From: Alphaproteobacteria bacterium
GTDB taxonomy: Bacteria; Pseudomonadota; Alphaproteobacteria; Rhizobiales; Devosiaceae
Direction: 5' to 3'
Length of the DNA stretch: 9,666 nt
Assembly: GCA_024279575.1 (NCBI GenBank)
Contig: JAJRRJ010000009.1
Span: 1 to 9,666 of the forward strand
The position numbers and the translations under genes were made by a program. Of this stretch, positions 7,053 through 9,666 are shown one piece after another (position 1 is the stretch's first letter; each line of letters starts with the position of its first letter). Below the pieces are notes generated by a model, which saw only the letters and a program-made list of their open reading frames with translations, searched no databases and was not told where the DNA came from.

Positions 7053-8106
7053 GTTCGGCCCCTTCTGGCAGTCCGTTAGGATAGACAATAATCTTTAGAG
7101 ATTTTTCTGCTGTAACAAGCAACTCAAATGCTTTAGCCGCTTCGCTGATATCAAAACGATGGGAAATAGCGCGTTCCGCATCAATCCTTCCCGCCTCAAG
7201 CAAGCGTATATAACTGTAGGTGTCGGTATGATCCGAGCTGTAGCGCGAGGTGATGGTGATCTGATCAAAATAGGCACGATTACCATCGCGAACCCATTCT
7301 GTTTCTGGTGGCAGGGGTGCGCCCAAATGAAGTGTGCCCCCAACTTCAACCAGCGAAAGGGCCAGATCCCAGGCCGCAGGTGATGGGGCAATTACAATGA
7401 CAGTATCGGCCAGTCGATCATTATTTGCAGCACGCACAGCGGATTGTGCATCCTGATTTTTAGGGTTGATTGTGTGGGTTGCACCAAATTCGCGCGCCCG
7501 ATCCAATCGCCAATCCGAAAAATCCAGGGCAATTACTGTGCCCGCACCAAATAGGGGAGCCATGTGAATAAAGCCCTGCCCCATAAATCCTGCGCCAACC
7601 ACAGCCACTGTATCGCCAGGCTGTATCTGGCATACTTTGAGACCGCTAAGCGCACAGGACCATGGCTCAATGGTAACCGCTGCATCGGTGCTAATGCTTG
7701 CTGGCAGCTTGTGGGCATCCATGCGTAAATGTTGGGCTGTAACCCGGTAAAATTCACAAACCCCGCCCGGATCAAGCTTCATTTGGGAATAATAAGGGTC
7801 GCGGGTAAAATGTCCGCGCCGTGAAAGGTGGCTATCAATGCGCCCCACATGATGATTGACAAAGAGCCTGTCACCTATCCGATATTCGCTAACATCTTTG
7901 CCAACGCCAACAACCTCTCCTATGGGTTCATGGCCCAGCACTTTAGGGTCGTTTTTTTTGTACCATGCCATGGTTTCGCCGCCACATAGCCCACAGGCCA
8001 GCGTTTTAAGCAGAATTTCATCAGGGCCGATTTGTGGAATTGGCCGCTTCTCCAGACGAATATCATCTAACGCATGGTATATCGCAGCTTTCATGGTTTT
8101 ACTCAT
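7045..8106 (-). CDS. Medium-chain zinc-type alcohol/polyol dehydrogenase without the structural zinc site
   Basis: This MDR-superfamily oxidoreductase (353 aa) has a GroES-like N-terminal catalytic domain and a central Rossmann fold. Likely catalytic zinc ligands are C41 (CGLCGGE), H59 and E60 (GHE), and E147 (IEPWSCAL). The cofactor motif is GAGFMG (171-176), followed by D195, which favours NAD over NADP. The zinc lobe (85-115) keeps its length and flanks (HHV ... RRGH ... DPGG), but the four structural-zinc cysteines of C-x2-C-x2-C-x7-C are R89, S92, S95 and D103. Its probable role is oxidising a polyol or sugar to a keto sugar for the operon's kinases (inference). ATG 8106 is chosen because it overlaps the FGGY kinase stop as ATGA, which suggests translational coupling. 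The frame runs open to an ATG at 8142, but that start would lie inside the kinase gene. Confidence 0.9.
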   Translation of the reverse strand: MSKTMKAAIYHALDDIRLEKRPIPQIGPDEILLKTLACGLCGGETMAWYKKNDPKVLGHEPIGEVVGVGKDVSEYRIGDRLFVNHHVGRIDSHLSRRGHFTRDPYYSQMKLDPGGVCEFYRVTAQHLRMDAHKLPASISTDAAVTIEPWSCALSGLKVCQIQPGDTVAVVGAGFMGQGFIHMAPLFGAGTVIALDFSDWRLDRAREFGATHTINPKNQDAQSAVRAANNDRLADTVIVIAPSPAAWDLALSLVEVGGTLHLGAPLPPETEWVRDGNRAYFDQITITSRYSSDHTDTYSYIRLLEAGRIDAERAISHRFDISEAAKAFELLVTAEKSLKIIVYPNGLPEGAEHA

Positions 8107-9607
8107 AGTTTCGAAAATTCTCCGATATTGGGCAGGTCCCAAACTGGTTTAATTGCATTTAGTATGCCCAGATAACGCTGGTAAGCCTGGGTATATTGCG
8201 CATGATTTTTCATATTCGGATTGTTTGTGTGCCGGGCCTGGCTACGCTTTGCCATCTCGCATGGATCATCCCCTGCTATTGCTGCCCTGCCAATACATGA
8301 AGCTCCCCAAAGTCCCTGGTCTGAGGCATTACTTATAATGATTGGAGCCCCCAGCACATCGGCGATTATTTGACGCCACAGTTCATTTTCAGCGCCTCCA
8401 CCAGTTAGCCAGACAGGATCGGTTGGCAAACCATTTGCGGCCTCGAAACAGTGTCGCAAGCTAAATGCAACGCCTTCCATGACTGCTCGGCCCATCTCAG
8501 CCATAGTGGTGGTAGAGTTCAGTCCGTGAAAAGATCCATGGGCGTCATGTGCTACAAATGGTGCTCGCTCACCGTTCAAATAGGGCAAAAAATCACCCCG
8601 TTTGAGCCCGGAGGAATGTCCTTAGCCAGGGCGTTCAGCTTTGCAGCTATTTCTTTGGCACTTGCACCGCCAAGAGAAAGAGGGTGCAGGGCAACGAACC
8701 AGTCAAATACAGCAGCGCCGGTAGTGGGGGCCAAAACCCGTATGTAAAGATCAAGGGTTGGATGACACACGGTTGCACCGATTGGAACTTCACAGGCAGG
8801 GAGTTTATCGCTCAAAATATTGACAACTGCCGTTGTGCCAAGAACCATCATTGCCTGACCGGGCTGGTTCATGCCAAGGCCAACAATCATTGCCCCTAAA
8901 TCCAGGGTGCCGGTAGCAACAGACAATCCTTCAGGCAGTCCGGTTTTAATTGCTGCCGCTTTTGTGATCATTCCCAATTGTGTGGTTGCGCTTTGCATTT
9001 TTGGAAGCAAATTTAAATTTAGGCCTGCCTCCGTAACGGCATTTATTGACCATTGTTTTTTGCTTAAATCCATAAACGGAATCGAGGCGTTTGAATAATC
9101 AGTGGCAATTATGCCGGTCAAATTCATTCCAATCCAGTCTGCGCATGTGAGAATGCAGACACTATTTTCAGCCTTGTTCGGTTGGTGCTCTAAAACCCAG
9201 GAAAACAGACTGGCACTGGTGCCGGGCCAGTTGGCCGTATGGCAGGCCTGTGCAATGAATTGGTTTTGTTCTTTGTTTTCCTTGAGCAAGGTACCGGCGC
9301 GGGTATCACTCCAAAGCAATGCAGGCTCGATTGGCTGTTGGTTTTTATCCAGCATCCACAGGCCATCTCCTTGCGCACAAACACCTATGGACTTGATGTC
9401 TTCCTGTTCAAGGCCCAGGCAAAGTTCTTGCAGGCATTGGCAAACCCGTTGCCAGACATGGGCCATGCCCTGTTCGCACCAGCCCTGGTGAGATCGGGCA
9501 ATAATGTTGGGAACCTGGCAGAATTTAATGGTCTGGCCGTTACTGTTATAGGCAGCGGCTTTGATTGCAGTTGTGCCTACATCTAAACCAATATGGATGC
9601 CTTTCAA
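8103..9607 (-). pseudogene. FGGY-family sugar kinase (LyxK/xylulokinase-like), single-base frameshift
   Basis: This is an FGGY carbohydrate kinase in two overlapping frames (9607-8576 and 8588-8103). The first part (343 aa) has the phosphate loop GLDVGTTAIKAA (7-18), HQGWCEQ (40-46), AQGDGLWMLD (78-87), WSDTR (99-103), catalytic base D236 (GTLDLGAM) and GTTAVV (257-262). It ends FCPI plus TGA. The second frame continues with the family's PYLNGERAPF, then TGGGAENELW and DQGLWGASCIG. At the junction the coding strand has six T's (8592-8587). Seven would give IFLPYLNGE and one product of 501 aa, the normal family length. All else looks intact, so the lesion is recent, a sequencing error, or bypassed by slippage. 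The layout resembles L-xylulose/3-keto-L-gulonate kinase more than glycerol kinase. The start is TTG with AGGAGG five bases upstream. It is the first visible gene of the operon. Confidence 0.85.
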
Positions 9608-9612
9608 TCTGC

Positions 9613-9618
9613 CCTCCT
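9613..9618 (-). promoter_or_regulatory. Strong Shine-Dalgarno for the FGGY kinase (TTG start)
   Basis: A perfect AGGAGG on the minus strand lies five bases before TTG 9607. No in-frame ATG lies nearby, and the LDVGTT phosphate loop begins only seven codons in, so this site fixes the unusual TTG start. Confidence 0.85.
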
Positions 9619-9642
9619 AAACAAAAACCGCAATCATCTTCT

Positions 9643-9666
9643 TGTCATATGGCATAATAGTTGACA
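9643..9666 (-). promoter_or_regulatory. Possible operon promoter and operator, cut by the window edge
   Basis: On the minus strand TATTAT (9659-9654) could be a -10 element; the matching -35 would lie outside the window. It sits inside a broken inverted repeat with TGTCA (9643-9647, plus strand) and TGACA (9662-9666). A near-palindrome TGTCATATGGCA (9643-9654, one mismatched pair) overlaps it. This could be a regulator operator at the head of the operon. The alternative is that the operon continues to the right and this is just intergenic sequence. Confidence 0.3.

Noticed and set aside
8576..8592. Programmed ribosomal frameshift as the normal way to make the FGGY kinase.
   Set aside because: The site lacks a proper X XXY YYZ heptamer in the zero frame, no stimulatory structure is evident, and FGGY kinases are not known to need frameshifting. 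A homopolymer deletion is simpler, though slippage cannot be excluded.
9661..9666. TTGACA at the right edge as a plus-strand -35 box.
   Set aside because: The rest of any promoter lies outside the window, so it cannot be assessed; it is also half of the inverted repeat considered for the minus-strand operon.

Overview
The window suggests an alphaproteobacterium of moderate GC content. The DNA polymerase I and the stand-alone Aer-like PAS protein look like versions common in that class. Genus cannot be read from the sequence; a marine lineage is possible but is a guess. The code is standard: polA and the sugar genes read TGG as Trp and show no in-frame TGA.

Layout. (1) 33-569 (+): a small cytosolic sensor with one FAD-type PAS domain; its start may lie at or before the left edge. 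(2) 669-3578 (+): polA, complete with all three catalytic domains. (3) 3579-4480: a graveyard with no intact gene. It holds the first third of an IS5-family (IS427-like) element, beginning right at the polA stop codon. This is fused near 4020 to the 3' end of a nitronate monooxygenase gene. Both pieces carry stops and frame changes. (4) 4481-9607 (-): a compact sugar or polyol operon read from right to left. Its order is FGGY kinase (frameshifted), zinc-type polyol/alcohol dehydrogenase, AraD-like class II aldolase/epimerase, PfkB-family kinase and SorC-family regulator. Junctions are overlaps of 4 and 8 nt, a 12-nt gap, and a 20-nt overlap or 7-nt gap depending on the regulator's start. (5) 9608-9666: a strong ribosome binding site for the kinase and a possible promoter/operator cut by the window edge.

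How the operon could work (inference): the dehydrogenase oxidises a polyol or sugar to a keto sugar. The FGGY kinase phosphorylates it, and the AraD-like enzyme cleaves or epimerises the sugar phosphate. The PfkB kinase phosphorylates a product or a second substrate, and the SorC-type regulator senses a phosphorylated intermediate. No transporter is visible; one could lie to the right. The substrate cannot be named. Three enzymes depart from their families in ways that matter: the FGGY kinase has a one-base deletion in a T run, the dehydrogenase has lost all four structural-zinc cysteines, and the AraD-like enzyme has His where AraD has its epimerisation Asp.

No defence system, CRISPR array, tRNA or rRNA is present. 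The most interesting material is the operon with its altered residues, and the decayed IS/oxygenase fusion whose mutations can be traced one by one.
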